Positions 63,591 to 64,000 of a stretch of DNA of 64,000 bases are shown piece by piece (the stretch's first letter is position 1; every line of letters begins with the position of its first letter). The DNA is from Amphirosellinia nigrospora (taxonomy: Eukaryota; Ascomycota; Sordariomycetes; Xylariales; Xylariaceae), in contig SCHM01000001.1 in assembly GCA_004123355.1 (NCBI GenBank), positions 5,076,001-5,140,000 on the forward strand, given 5' to 3'. The translations under genes were made by a program, and so were the position numbers. Under the pieces are notes generated by a model that was not told the DNA's origin, ran no database searches, and saw only the letters and a program-made list of their open reading frames with translations.

Positions 63591-63899
63591 AAAACATGTA
63601 TCTTCCGAAGTAACCTGTGGTTCCTGAAGCCGCATACGATCATAGGACACCTCTAGATTATATCCGTAAGCTGTACGATCACTAAAGCTCGTCCTTCCAG
63701 CTGGAGTGCAAGACATCGCACCGGAGGCATCCCACAATGGAGAAAGAGGGTCTGACGATTCATTTTCTGCATCAGCCCGCGCCAAAACGACATGGATATT
63801 GAGGGATAATGCCTCCTCCTGGTAGATGGGCGGTCTAGCGGTTGGTTCGAGTTCTCACGGTGCATCGACTCGCCGAGTGACCTAAAGGGCGACACCAAA
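63591..63899 (-). pseudogene. coding-like fragment, C-terminal part of an unrecognised protein
   Basis: On the minus strand a continuous sense reading runs from about 63899 to a TAA near 63588-63590: SPFRSLGESMHREN, then (after a one-base shift near 63850) LEPTARPPIYQEEALSLNIH, VVLARADAENESSDPLSPLW, DASGAMSCTPAGRTSFSD, RTAYGYNLEVSYDRMRLQEP. The codon pattern and uneven residue mix look like real protein, but I cannot assign a family. Upstream, toward the window edge, the frame meets a TGA near 63914, so either an exon begins there or the gene is a relic. It might be the last exon of a gene that continues beyond 64000. Confidence 0.4.
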
Positions 63900-64000
63900 C
63901 AGGCCTTTCACATCGTGGTGGCTTCGATCCTGGGCTTCACGTGGTTGCGTGGGTCTCTACAGGGGGATGTCGTGAGACAAAGCGCATATATTCAATAGGT

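Overview
The window comes from a filamentous ascomycete (Pezizomycotina). The support is the gene content (Nup192, Tel1/ATM, Cdc42, a Yta7/Abo1-type AAA-bromodomain ATPase, a Bni4-like scaffold, tRNA dihydrouridine synthase Dus1), introns of about 50-80 bp with canonical GT...AG ends, several-kilobase gene-poor gaps, and short TACCTAGGTA-type palindromes scattered between genes. I cannot place it to genus.

Layout. 0-8 kb: an NTF2/SnoaL-like protein (490-960, +), a group A FAD monooxygenase in seven exons (4173-5870, +) and a multi-pass membrane protein whose first exon is only its ATG (6332-7680, +); this mix is common in fungal accessory or secondary metabolism. 8.9-14.8 kb: Dus1 (-) and a Bni4-like protein (-). 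14.8-26 kb: about 11 kb of gene-poor DNA holding one small spliced gene at 22981-23364 (-) with a Ser-His-Gly repeat. 26-34.3 kb: Yta7/Abo1 (+) convergent with an amino-acid permease (-). 34.3-37.2 kb: intergenic, carrying a 563-bp non-autonomous DNA transposon with perfect 61-bp terminal inverted repeats and a 9-bp target duplication. 37.2-52.9 kb: Nup192 (-) and Tel1 (+) diverging from a roughly 1.1-kb gap. 53.3-54.2 kb: a Vma22/CCDC115-like V-ATPase assembly factor (-). 57.7-58.8 kb: Cdc42 (+). 60.4-61.9 kb: a ureohydrolase (agmatinase-like) with a predicted signal peptide (+). 61.9-64 kb: no recognised gene except a coding-like fragment near the right edge (-).

A property of the whole window is that most conserved genes are interrupted by one-base shifts, often in homopolymers, while codon sense continues in a neighbouring frame. 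Cdc42 is the clearest case: as written it lacks its CAAX box, but one C fewer in a run of four restores a polybasic tail ending in CRIL. I read most of these as sequence errors rather than gene death, but Tel1 carries about twenty, in three clusters, and deserves a direct check. The permease, the Vma22-like gene, the NTF2-like gene and the small spliced gene are uninterrupted.

The core genes are unrelated housekeeping functions (nuclear pore, DNA-damage signalling, chromatin, polarity, tRNA modification, cell-wall deposition, vacuolar acidification); no operon-like logic is expected. The only candidate functional grouping is the left-hand trio.
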